This document shows, piece by piece, positions 46,124 through 55,731 of a stretch of DNA of 64,000 nucleotides. Made by a program: the position numbers and the translations under genes. Each line of letters begins with the position of its first letter. Position 1 is the stretch's first letter. Source of the stretch: Streptomyces sp. P3. Lineage in GTDB: Bacteria; Actinomycetota; Actinomycetes; Streptomycetales; Streptomycetaceae. The stretch lies in NCBI GenBank assembly GCA_016893485.2, contig JAFEKX020000001.1:4464001-4528000 (forward strand), read 5' to 3'. Below the pieces are notes generated by a model. That model was given only the letters and a program-made list of their open reading frames with translations. It did no database searches and was not told the DNA's origin.

Positions 46124-47071
46124 GTTCTGTCCGGCGGATCATGGCCGGAGCCATAGCTTGATGGCTGCGGTGGTGACGGTGCCGTGGAAGACGTAGGCCC
46201 TTTTGTCGTAGCGGGTGGCGACGGCTCGGGAGTTCTTGAGCCGGTTGATGGTCCGCTCGATCTCGTTGCGGCGCTTGTAGATCTCGTTGTCGAAGCCGAC
46301 GGGCCGGCCGCCCTCGCTGCCGCGCCGTTTGCGGTGGGCCCGCTGGTCCTTCGGCTTCGGAATCGTGTGCTTGATCCGGCGTCTTCGCAGGTAGCGGCGG
46401 TTTCGGCGGGAGCTGTATGCCTTGTCGCCGCCGAGGTGGTCCGGCCGTGTGCGCGGGCGTCCGCCCTGGCGGCGGGGAACGCGGATGCGTGAGAGGACCT
46501 CGATCATCTGTGGGGCGTCACCGCACTGACCGGGTGTGAGGAACAGGGCCATCGGGCGGCATCCGCCTTCGCCTGCGAGGTGGATCTTGCAGGTCAGACC
46601 GCCCCGGGACCGTCCAAGTCCCTCGTCGGGGCGGTGGTTTCGGGGCGTCGTCCTTTTTCGGAACGCGCGGCTTCCTCTTGCGGGCACCGGCCGCGTGCTG
46701 ATGGGCACGGCAGGACGTCGAGTCCACGCCGACCATGCTCCAGTCGATGCGGCCGGCCAGATCGGCGTCCGCCTGGACGGCCGTGAGGATCCGGTCCCAG
46801 GTGCCGTCCGCCGACCACCGCCGGTGACGCTCATAAACCGTCTTCCAGCTGCCGAAACGCTCGGGCAGGTCACGCCACGGTATGCCGGTGCGAACCCGGA
46901 ACAGGATCCCGTTGATCACCGTGCGGTGATCGTTCCACCGGCCACCGCGCTTCCCCGGCGAAGGCAGATGCGGCTGAAGCCGCACCCACTCCGCACTCGT
47001 CAGATCACCCCGCCCCATGCAGGGACCAACGAGCCAGCAAGCCGACAGTCACATGATCCGCCGGACAGAAC
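46124..47071. mobile_element. IS5-family insertion sequence, 948 bp
   Basis: Both ends carry a perfect 20-bp terminal inverted repeat, GTTCTGTCCGGCGGATCATG (46124-46143 and 47052-47071). The element is flanked by a 4-bp target duplication CTAG (46120-46123, 47072-47075). Removing the element and one CTAG restores the sigma-factor frame across LQLGVSQMHV. Intact ends and duplication point to recent transposition. Confidence 0.93.
46139..47018 (-). CDS. IS5-family transposase (two overlapping frames)
   Basis: DDE transposase of about 290 residues. First frame: DLTSAEWVRLQPHLPSPGKR, GILFRVRTGIPWRDLPERFG, and the first Asp in SMVGVDSTSCRAHQHAAG. Second frame, entered near 46650: LTCKIHLAGEGGCRPMALFL, second Asp in HLGGDKAYSSRRNR, Glu in RNEIERTINRLKNSRAVATR. 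Part of this family uses ribosomal frameshifting between two frames, and an A-run (AAAAAGG) lies at the junction. With so many indels in this sequence I cannot tell programmed shift from error. Confidence 0.9.
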
Positions 47072-47159
47072 CTAGGCGTCTCTCAGATGCACGTCTCCCG
47101 CCTGATCACCCACACCTGCGCCCGCCTGCACGACCAGGTGACGGCCGAGCCGCGCGCGT

Positions 47160-47641
47160 TCAGGAGGGCGTCGTAACGACGTCCGGCACGTCCGCCGCCT
47201 CGGCGACCAGCTGACTCCCGGTCGCCGTACGCAGCGGGTCGCTCGAGGCGGTCATCAGCCAGGCCGCCGTGACGGGGTCCGTCTCAGGGGTACGACCAGC
47301 AGGTCCCAGCGGGCCGTGCGGTACGACAGGAGCAGCAGCTGATGCGGATCCTGCTCGCCCAGGAACCAGCCCACCTTCACGACATGGCCCTCGACCGGCA
47401 CCCTGCGCGGGAAGTCGGACGGCCAGTGCGTGGGATTCACCGTGATCCGGGTGATCCGCCCCCACAACGGGTCCAGCGCGGCGACGAGTTGAGGGAGCTC
47501 CGCCGCCAGATCGCGGGAACGGGGCCACCAGGCGCCGTCCAGCAGAGCCAGCTTGGAGCCGAGAGGAGCCAGCGACATCCGGAGTGCGGAGGCGGATGCC
47601 CCGGCCTCGGGTGCCGGCGCGGACGAAACGGGCGCAGTCAT
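47160..47641 (-). CDS. DUF5994 family protein
   Basis: About 160 residues. The core is LRMSLAPLGSKLALLDGAWW, PRSRDLAAELPQLVAALDPL, WGRITRITVNPTHWPSDFPR, and GHVVKVGWFLGEQDPHQLLL, typical DUF5994 (Streptomyces-specific, unknown role). One slip near 47285; the end reads TDPVTAAWLMTASSDPLRTA. ATG 47641 with AGGG upstream. Its 3' end overlaps the tail of the sigma-factor remnant on the other strand. Confidence 0.82.
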
Positions 47642-47929
47642 GACGCGAACCCTGCTCTGGGCCGACCACAGCCGACCCGGCGTAATCAATCGCCGAAAAC
47701 GACACGAGCATGGAGGCCGGTGCGCGAAATACCCTCGGTGACTTCGAGCGTACTCCTCGGGGGCCATGGACGGTTTCTCCGCCCAGGCGGGCTGGCTGGT
47801 TGCCTGGCTGGCTCCTACGGCGTACGGCCCTTCCCTTAGGGGTACGCCCCCCTCCGCGGCCGATCGCCTACGCCGACGCCGGAGGGGTGAGGAGGCCGTT
47901 CGGCCCTCGTACTTCCGGCCGAGGCACGG

Positions 47930-48330
47930 CCCCGCAACCGGCCGCCCGGCCGAGGCGACCTCTTCACCCTGACCGTCCTCACCGCGAGCTTTACCTTCGC
48001 CATCGCCTCAACCGTCACAACGGCCTCCTCGGTCCTGGACCGCCGCGGCATCTGCGGCCTCCTGCACCTGGCCGGCACCTCGTTCCGCGTCCCGGACACG
48101 GCCCCCGCACGGCGTCGGTCCCACCGGGCACGATCCTGACCAACGGGCGTGGTCCTCATAAGCCCCTTTGCGCGGCCCCTGACCTTCGCCGGCGTCCCCA
48201 GTTGAACACCCCCAACCCGGCCTGACCCTCCTGACGGCCTACCGGATCCTGGGGTTCACGGGCTTGGCAGGCGGCGGCGCGGCCAGCCGACCGCTGCTGC
48301 GCAAGGTGCTACGGAGTGCGGGCCCCGCCC
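47930..48330 (+). pseudogene. remnant of an FtsX-type permease
   Basis: Scattered frames resemble a membrane subunit: LFTLTVLTASFTFAIASTVT, SVLDRRGICGLLHLAGTS, then TAYRILGFTGLAGGGAASRP and LLRKVLRS. The order suits the C-terminal part of an FtsX/MacB-like permease, with several breaks and an internal loss. Weak evidence; no start or ribosome site. Confidence 0.4.
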
Positions 48331-48652
48331 CGGCTGACCCACACCTGATCAGGACGTGCGCGGCAGGTTGACCCATGCCACCCGTTGATGCACCGTCCAA
48401 AGGTGTCCGGCCGCCGGGCGTCCACAACTAGCGTCACAAGCTCCATTGTTGCCCACCCGCCACATCTGTTGTGGCAACGCTACAAGCATGGCCATCCGAC
48501 GCCCGAGGCACCCGAATCCGGTAGGGATCGGCATCGACAGTGGGCAGCAGCAATTCCGCGTCCCTTCCTCTCACGCGGGAGCACCCCATAGACCTGCAAC
48601 GGCTCGTCTGCCAGCCCATCGAATGCCAGGAGCCACTGAAGGTCAGCGGTCA

Positions 48653-49733
48653 CTACTGAGCCTGAACTCGGGTTGTCGCCGGTGTGAGGGATAACCCGGT
48701 TCCGGTGAGGCATCCCTCGATGAGGTGAGTGCGGTACTGGATGGTGCGTAGGCCGTGCCGGATGGTCTTGAAGAGGTGTTCGGGGTGGTGCAGGCGGTGT
48801 TGGACAGCCACCCACGCCGTAGCAGTGACCAGATGCCCTCGACCGGGTTGAGGGCCGGTGCGTAGGACGGGAGCTGGTAGACGGTGAGCCAGTCCCGTCC
48901 GGCGATAAACTGCCGCATCCCGGCGGCGAGATGGACGTTGAGGTTGTCCCAGACCAGCACGATCGGGCCATCAAGCCGCTGATAGGCGATAGTGAGCAGG
49001 TCGCGGTAGTCGGTCCAGGCGAAGCTTTTGCGTCCGTCGCGCCGGCCGTCGTCAGGGCGCGGCCGGTAGATCAGCCGGGACCGTTCCCCCAGCTTGTAGC
49101 AGGTCAGGGCGGCAATCGAGATGCGGCGGCGGGAGCGTGGACGGCCCCGGATCACAGGGGTGCATCCGCATCGGGCCCAGGTGCGGGCGATCGGCGGCGT
49201 CATCGAGAAGCCGGACCCGTCCTCGAAGACGATCCACGCATCGAGCGCCGCCGCGGTCCTTCCACCTGCGGCCAGGTCTCCTTCACCCAGCCCGTGACCC
49301 GCTCCTCGTCACGTTCGACGGCCCGTCTGGCCGGCACCTGGCAGGAAAACCCGTGCCGGATCACCAGCTTGCGCACCCCCTGCAGGGTGTAGCTCCTGTG
49401 GAAGCGCCGCCCGATCACGGTCTTGATCCCCGGCAGCGTCCATCGCTGATCCGGCCAGCCGTGCGCGACCGGCCCCTTGGCCAACTCCCTTTCCAGCTGC
49501 GCGAACTGAGCCTCACTCAACCATGGCGTCGAGGCCGAACCCGCCGAACGCAACGCCCTCGGACCACCCTGGTCCCAGGCCCGCCGCCACCGCTGCACCG
49601 ACCGGACACTGACCCGTAACTCCCTCGCGATCACCGAACTCGGCTCGCCCAGGGCGAACCGCTCGGCCGCCACCATCCGGATCTCTTCCCGGAACTGCCG
49701 ACGCTCATCGCTCACGCCCTGCGCACACCTCAT
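48653..49733 (-). CDS. IS630-family transposase
   Basis: About 360 residues in three frames. N-terminal HTH pair (FREEIRMVAAERFALGEPSS, VSVRSVQRWRRAWDQGG), then the DDE domain: VFEDGSGFSMTPPIART (Asp), LVWDNLNVHLAAGMRQF (Asp) and YAPALNPVEGIWSLL (Glu). Slips near 49253 and 48795. Correct reading ends TRVQAQ and stops at a TAG (48653-48655) whose T and A come from the target duplication. A GTG near 49715 (MSDERRQFREE) is an alternative start to ATG 49733. Confidence 0.88.
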
Positions 49734-49798
49734 GACACCGGCGTACCGCGACGATCAAACCCTGTCAGCAGCTACGACAACCCCGAGTTCAAGCTCAG
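48656..49798. mobile_element. IS630-family insertion sequence, 1143 bp
   Basis: Terminal inverted repeats of about 24 bp: CTGAGCCTGAACTCGGG then TTGTCG at the left and, inverted, CTGAGCTTGAACTCGGGG then TTGTCG at the right, differing at one base and one G. The target is a TA duplication (48654-48655 and 49799-49800), the rule for the IS630/Tc1 group. Confidence 0.9.
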
Positions 49799-49828
49799 TA
49801 ACCGATAGGGGTTACCCAGCTTGAGCAT

Positions 49829-50242
49829 CTTGCGCGAATATTCGCCCCGCTTCACAAACCTTAGTCGGCGCTTCTCCGAAATAAAGAAGCCTATTTACAG
49901 GATCACCGTGGGCAGCTGGGCCATCGCCTACCTAGGAGTAGGGCCGCACTGCCGATCACCCAACTCTCTAACCACCGCAAGCCGCCGGCGTGACCCCAAA
50001 GAGTCTTTCACCCTGGCTTAGTATCCAGAGTTACCAACGCGAGCCAAGTGAATCTATCAGGCTGCCCCGTTCATATGAAGATTCTCAGCTCGCAGCGAGC
50101 CGTCTGCCTTCAAGTGAACCCAGCTACGAATGCGGCCTTTCCCCATTTTGTGAGCCTTAGTTTCGGAACTATTTATCTAGGCCTGCCCAGCGCCGGAGCG
50201 TGTTCAGGCACGCTGAGGCGCAAAGGAGTTTTCAGATCTACT
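49829..50242. other. lower-GC intergenic tract at defence-island edge
   Basis: About 410 bases with clearly more A and T than the rest of the window (for example CTATTTACAGG, AACTATTTATC) and no credible gene. It contains a perfect GCGAATATTCGC palindrome at 49832-49843. Likely foreign or decayed DNA at the boundary of the defence genes. Confidence 0.6.
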
Positions 50243-53200
50243 CTACGTAACCGCTGTTTTCGTCCCACCTCCATGTTGGGTGACCCGAGGACGACACTGG
50301 ATCCTCACCGCGCCACGAGTGAAAGCATCGTCCGTTGCCTTACTGGACCAGACGAATGCTTCACCTGGCTTCAGCGCGGCCATCTTTTCCGGTGTGAGGC
50401 CGCCGAGCGCTGCATTTGCCTTCTGCAAGTGCTTGAGCCACGCCGGAGACGTGAATTTGTGGAGCACCATATGGTTGGACAACTCGATCAGCGAGATAGG
50501 CACGGAAGGGGGTCCTGGCTGGCCACCAGGATGGACATCCCCTTGTGACGCATTTCCCGGACGCTCGCCACAAGGCCGTCAATTAGATCCGGACTGTGAA
50601 TGTATTTATGGGCTTCGTCAAAGACGACTAGCTTGTTGAAGGGCACGCCATCCTGCCTGGCGTCGGCGAAGAGCTGCATCAGGACGACGAAAAGGCCCAG
50701 TGCCTCATCTTTGTCGATGTACTCGTCGCGCAGGTCCACAATGATCAGCCGACCTGGCCGGACCAGGTCTTTGAGATGGACACTGTCGTCGATGTAGTCA
50801 GCAGCCAGATCCAGGCGCTGGAATGCCAGCTGCTTCAGCGAGTCGGAGAGCGACGACTCGTCCACACCTTGCCGAATGGCCTCCAGAGTGAGGTCGTTGC
50901 GGTGAGCCTTCATGATCCGCCCGAGCTGACGGATGTAGATCGCCTGGTTACCGATGGCCCCCATCAGGAACCGCCAGTGCGCCGCCTGAAGTTCCGAAGA
51001 TCCGAACGCGAGAGGTCGCACCTCCAAGTCCGGATACTCCGCCTTCCGTTCCTCCACCTTGTCGGCGGGGGCGAGCAGTAGGACGTCGGACAGCGCGGCA
51101 GGCTCCGCGCCGTAGCGGGCGCGGAGTGCGGCAACCTGTTCTGCCTCGCTGTTGGCCCTGGTCATGCTGGTGAACTCCGGCGCATAGTCCTGGGTGTCGC
51201 TGTAATGGAAGACGATGCTGGCCAGCGGATGGGAGAGCTGGTTGACGCCCGGCGCGGGAAGGCTGGCCATCTCCAGGATCGAGCCGAGGGTGTAGCTCTT
51301 GCCTCCTCCCTGGACACCGAACAGGCTAATGGTGTGGGTCTCGTTGAGGTCCAGAGCCACCTTTCGTCCCGCGGTCATACCGAGCAGGCCGTACTGCTGC
51401 GTCTGGTGAGACGCGCCGAGAAACACTCCCACGTCCACAGGGCCGTCCCCGACGTCTGCTGTCGGCTCAGCGGCACGCGGCTCAGCCCACGCATGCTCGT
51501 CCTGCGCCAGATGTACCGGCGCGGACGCCGGTGGCGCGTCCGCTGCCATCTCGGGCCGGGCGGGCTCCTCCAGAGGCAGCTGGGGAAGCTCGTCAACGAC
51601 TCCGGGCTGGGCGTCCGCCGGCGCCGACAACGATTGCGGTCCTGGCGTGTAGTCGACCACGGCCTGCAGCGGGGCGGGCTCGTCGGGTACCTCGCGGGTC
51701 CGCTCCTGGGGACGCAGACTCCGCGCGGCCTGACCGTGCTCGATACCGAGATCGGCGATCGAGAGCCGCTTCGGCGAGCCGTGTACCCGGCCGCCGAGGT
51801 ATTCGGTCTCGATGGCCTCCAACAGCCGCTTCACCCCGTCCTTCCCGACCCGGTGGAAAGTGACGCCGCCGTCTGTCTCGACGTCAGTACCAGCCTGGCC
51901 CAGATCGAAGATCAGCCCTGTCCTGGCGAACTCCAGCGAGTAGCCGTGATCGAGATGGTCCAGCAGCCAGTGCGCTTCGGCGTACCCCTTGTCGTCGAAG
52001 AGTCCGTACCGGTTCGCGCGGGCTAGGTAGTAGCCCAGCAGGGAGCGCAGCGTGAGATTCTGCAACGGGCGGTCGGTGCGCTCCACAGCGGGGTCGAACT
52101 GCGCGGTCAGGACCCGCTGGCTTCCTTCAACCTGCTGAGCGATCTGCTTCTTCTTCGTCTCGTACGCCCCGAGGCCACCGGCCCCGGTGAAGCATTTCAC
52201 CTCGACCAGCCTGCACACCACGGTCCTGCGCGCCGCGTCGAGGTCGAACAGCGCCAGGTCGGTCCGGTGCAGCCGGACCATCGCGTCACCGGCCGTGGCG
52301 CGCCGCCGGTCTTCGCCGTACAGGTCGGTGTGCGCGTCGAGCGGGATCAGGATCTGGTTCCCCAGAGCGCCCTGGCATCCGAGGTACAGGCGCGCCAGGG
52401 CCAGGCCGAGGACTTCGCTGTGGCTGCTCTCACCGAGGGCGGCGAGTTTGAAGGCGAAACTGCCGGACAACTCCCGCAACTGGTCGAAGAAGGTCGCCAC
52501 ATGGCGCTCCTCGATGTCCAGATTCCGGTCCGCCAGGACAGGGCCGATCAGGGCCCGAAGCTCGTCGACCGAGCGGGAGGAGACCACAATGTGGTGTCCC
52601 ATACCGGTCTGGGACGTGGCCGAGTAGTCGATGACGTATTCGGGCCGATCGGCACGGCCGTGGTCGAAGTACTCGACTCCGAGGGTCCGGTCCACGGTGA
52701 TGACCCAGTCACTGGCGTGGTGAACGTCGTGCAGCAGCGCCCGGTCGTCGGGCGACAATCGCAGGGTGATCTGCGGCAGGTACCCGGGGCGCGGCTCGCC
52801 GGACGTCGCGGCAACAACGGCGGCCGAAAGCGCCTGAGGAAGTGCCGCTAGCAGATCACCGGTCTCCTCGGCCCCGTCCAGCGGGTCGGTCGCGCCGTGA
52901 CGCGGCTGACGGCTCCACGCCACGTACTCCTCTTCCTCGGCGTAGGCGCTGGAGAGTTCCTGCACGAGACCATGGGCGGCGACACGGCCCGTGGTGGTGA
53001 CACCTGGCGCGATGTCGTACTGCTCCCCTCCGAACGGATCGAACAGGATGCTGAGGTGAGCCGGGAACTCCCCGGCGCGCCGGCGCAGGTCGGCCGCGTG
53101 ACGTACGACGACGGCGAGTTTGGGCCGGAGCGGGTCGCCCGGCGTGGCAAATGCCTCGGCGGCTACGGACCGGGGCCCTGACCCAGGCGAGAACAGGTCG

Positions 53201-55727
53201 GTCAGTGCTTCGCCGACCCAGGGCTCGGTCGGGCTGTCCGAGAACAGCCTGATGGTGAAACGCAGGCGGGTCAGGTGCTTGCGGCTCTGCAGCTCCGTCA
53301 GCATCGCGGCGAGCAGGTCCCCGCGGCCGGCTCCCAGAGCGTTGATGACGAGGCTGTCGACGTACGGATGGAGTCGTACGTAGCGTTCGATCCGGTCGGC
53401 GAGGTCACCACCGGTGACCATGCCGGAGGCCGCCGCGTCGTCAGCGGCGCCGACCGACGCGGCAAGCAGGGACACCGTCCCCGTGGGTCGGCGGTCTCGC
53501 TCGGCAGGCACACCTGCCAGTAGTCGGTGAGCTGTCCGCCCGCGAAGGTCAGTTCGCCTGTGGTCAGGGGCACGACCAGGGGAAGCCCAGCGGCACCAGC
53601 GACGTGCTCAGGCTGTGCAAGCGCTCCAGGACGGTGGCCCGGTCCTCATCGGCGAGCCGGTCGAGCCAGTGGTCGGCCAGGGCGGCCTGCCCGCTCCACC
53701 AGAGCATCCGCAGCGGATGGGTCGGGGCGACGAGGACGACCCGGCGCCGGCCGCCCCGTACATCGGTCAGGTCCACCTGGAGCATGTCGGTGCGCAGGAG
53801 CAGGGCCAGTTCGGCGCGGTCGCGGTCGGCGCTGCCCGAGTGCGTGTTCTCCAGGGAGCGGACGCACCGGTTCACCGCCCTGAGGTATGCCTCAGCGTAC
53901 GCCTCGGTTTCCTTGCGCACGGCCCGCGGGTCGGTCGCCTCCACCACCAGGGGCGGTGTGTCCTCGGTGTCGTCCCGCACGGCGGCGAACAGCACCGCCC
54001 GGGCCTGGAGGTAGTTGTCGAAATCGCTGTCGGGCTCGGCCGTGACAGCGGGCGTCTCGTCGTGACCCAATAGTGCGACTCCGGTGGCGTCGACCGTGAG
54101 GCGGGGTCCTTCAAGAGCGTACGGCCGGGCCAGCATGCGCTCTTCGGCCTCGGCCAGCGGGATGGGCAGGTCGATGGTGATGGAACCGGCCGCGCCGAAC
54201 GACGCTTTCAGGGGCCAGGTCTTCGCGGTCTTGGCACCCCAGCCGATGTCGCGGCAGGTGACCCGTGAGGGGTCGCGGCCCTCGGCCCGGGCGGTGAAGC
54301 GCAGCTTGTTGAGTGCCTGAGCCAGGCCGGGGGCATGCTGGGACCGACGGACCGGGGGTCGTCGAACTCGCCCTCGGGGACGACGTAGAAGCGGTCGCTC
54401 TCGTGCGGCCGTTGTGTGCCCTCCGCGCCCACGACCGGCATGGGGTCACCGTTGGTGTCCAGCGGGGTGACCCTGACGAAGTGCCAGCCTTCCTCCCAGT
54501 CGGGCTTGCGCCCCTTCTTCAGTTTCACACTCGATTTGTAGAGCGTCTTGGCGGTCCTGGTCACCGACACGGTCGCGGTGAAGCCGGTGGGACTGGCGGT
54601 GGTGGTCCCGTCGTCGCCATCGGTCTCGGACTCGGCATAGATCTGTACGGCGAATCGGGCGAGCCCGGGGATGTGACGGGCATCCGGCTCGACGGTGAAG
54701 GACACTGGGAGCGAACTGAGCCCGCCCGGCAGCAGATACTGCGCCCCGAAGAGCCGTTCCAGGGCAGGGTGGTTGCGCAGATCGTCCTGGTTCTGGCCGG
54801 CCTTGGGCAGCACGGAGAGGTCCTGGACCTCGATGCCCACCGTTTCGTCGCCGGGCGCGTTCTCCTGCGGCCACAGGTGGAAGGCGAGCGGCCAGTTCTC
54901 CTCGTCTACGGCGATGGCCCTGCACCAGCTCGACGGCTCGTCCAGGCCCGCGTCCGCGGCGAACTCGACCAGGCGGCGCACGAACGCCTGGTGCGCCCGG
55001 GAGTTCTGGGGCAGGCCAAGAGCGAGGATCCGCTGACGGTCGGTGGCCGCTGATTCCGTGAGCCGTGCCACGCTGCGGCGGTTGCGGTCCGCCTTGCGGG
55101 CGACCAGCGTCATGTCGTTGAACAGCTCGAAGTCGGGGATCAGCCCAAGCAGGAAGACCGCCGCTCCCGCCGCCTGAAGGTCGAAGTCGTTCTCCCGCAA
55201 GGTCAGCAGGTAGCGGACGACCGCCTGACCGTTCGCGGCGGGCCAGTCCTCGGCACGGAGCCGCTCCAGGAGTTCGGTGACGGCCGGGCGCAACGCGTCG
55301 GGTACCTCGCGCAGGAGGGACGCCTTCAGGTGTGTGTGGACGTCGCTCAGGGACAGTTGCTCGAAGGTGGCGACGCCGAAGGAGTCCTCCGCGCTGGCAC
55401 GCATCCCGGGCGGTACGAAGACCAGCAACGGTGGCCGCAGTGCGCCCTCCTCGTCGGGATTGCGCAGCTCCACGAGTTTGGTGCTGGTCACCGCGACGTC
55501 CGGGGAAGGTGCGACTCCGCGTTGCCCAGGACGAACACCTGGGAGTGGGGAACGGTCGTGCGCAGCCCACGCACCAGCCGTGCGGCGAGCTCGGCGCCGA
55601 GGTCGCCGAGCCGCATGCAGTGCCCGGCTTCCCGGCCGCGCAGTACGGCGGCGAGCCTCGGCAGCAGAGCGTGCTCCAGGGCGTCGCGCCACTGGGCCTC
55701 GCTGATCTCGTTCAGTCCGCGTGCCAT
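50243..55727 (-). CDS. MAD8/DptH-like protein: ExK nuclease motif plus HerA-type ATPase
   Basis: About 1,828 residues, third gene of the defence operon. The first 1,100 residues are novel to me, helical with beta segments. Near residue 1,170, DLALFDLDAARR followed by CRLVEVKCFTGAGG gives the D...ExK pattern of PD-(D/E)xK nucleases. The C-terminal third is a HerA/FtsK-like ATPase: Walker A FGVQGGGKSYTLGS (about residue 1,477), LIIVDLRDEYIDKDEA, Walker B NKLVVFDEAHKYIHS (about 1,702), then SILVASQDPPSVP and ELSNHMVLHKFTS. The same layout is known in DptH of phosphorothioate restriction and, from memory, MAD8. Slips lie near 55503, 54347, 53580, 53478 and 50502. ATG 55727 follows the MAD7-like stop by four bases. 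Confidence 0.82.
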
Positions 55728-55731
55728 GCCG

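Larger units (their letters stand above)
45850..47176 (+). pseudogene. SigB/SigF-type sigma factor remnant, split by IS
   Basis: Only regions 3 and 4 remain: LTEAEVRLGQGALDAYT, an in-frame TGA near 45921 where the family has Pro-Leu-Ser, then TDTLGAVEPDLDLIVDRQAL, a slip near 46030, and LPEREREILCVRFFCDMTQ leading to RIGLQLG. The IS5-family element then interrupts. After it the frame resumes exactly with VSQMHVSRLITHTCARLHDQ and ends at TAA 47174-47176. The lost N-terminus and the stop show decay before or beside the insertion. Confidence 0.8.
48434..49828 (-). pseudogene. small unknown gene interrupted by IS630-family element
   Basis: Removing the IS and one TA leaves a continuous minus-strand frame from ATG 49828: MLKLGNPYRL then VTADLQWLLAFDGLADEPLQ and VYGVLPRE. 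After one slip near 48560 it continues ELLLPTVDADPYRIRVPRAS and ends GGQQWSL at 48434. About 85-90 residues. I do not recognise the family. The insertion is at codon 11. Confidence 0.7.

Noticed and set aside
46600..46700. Programmed ribosomal frameshift in the IS5-family transposase
   Set aside because: An A-run is present at the junction, but the window's indel rate makes an ordinary sequence error equally likely.
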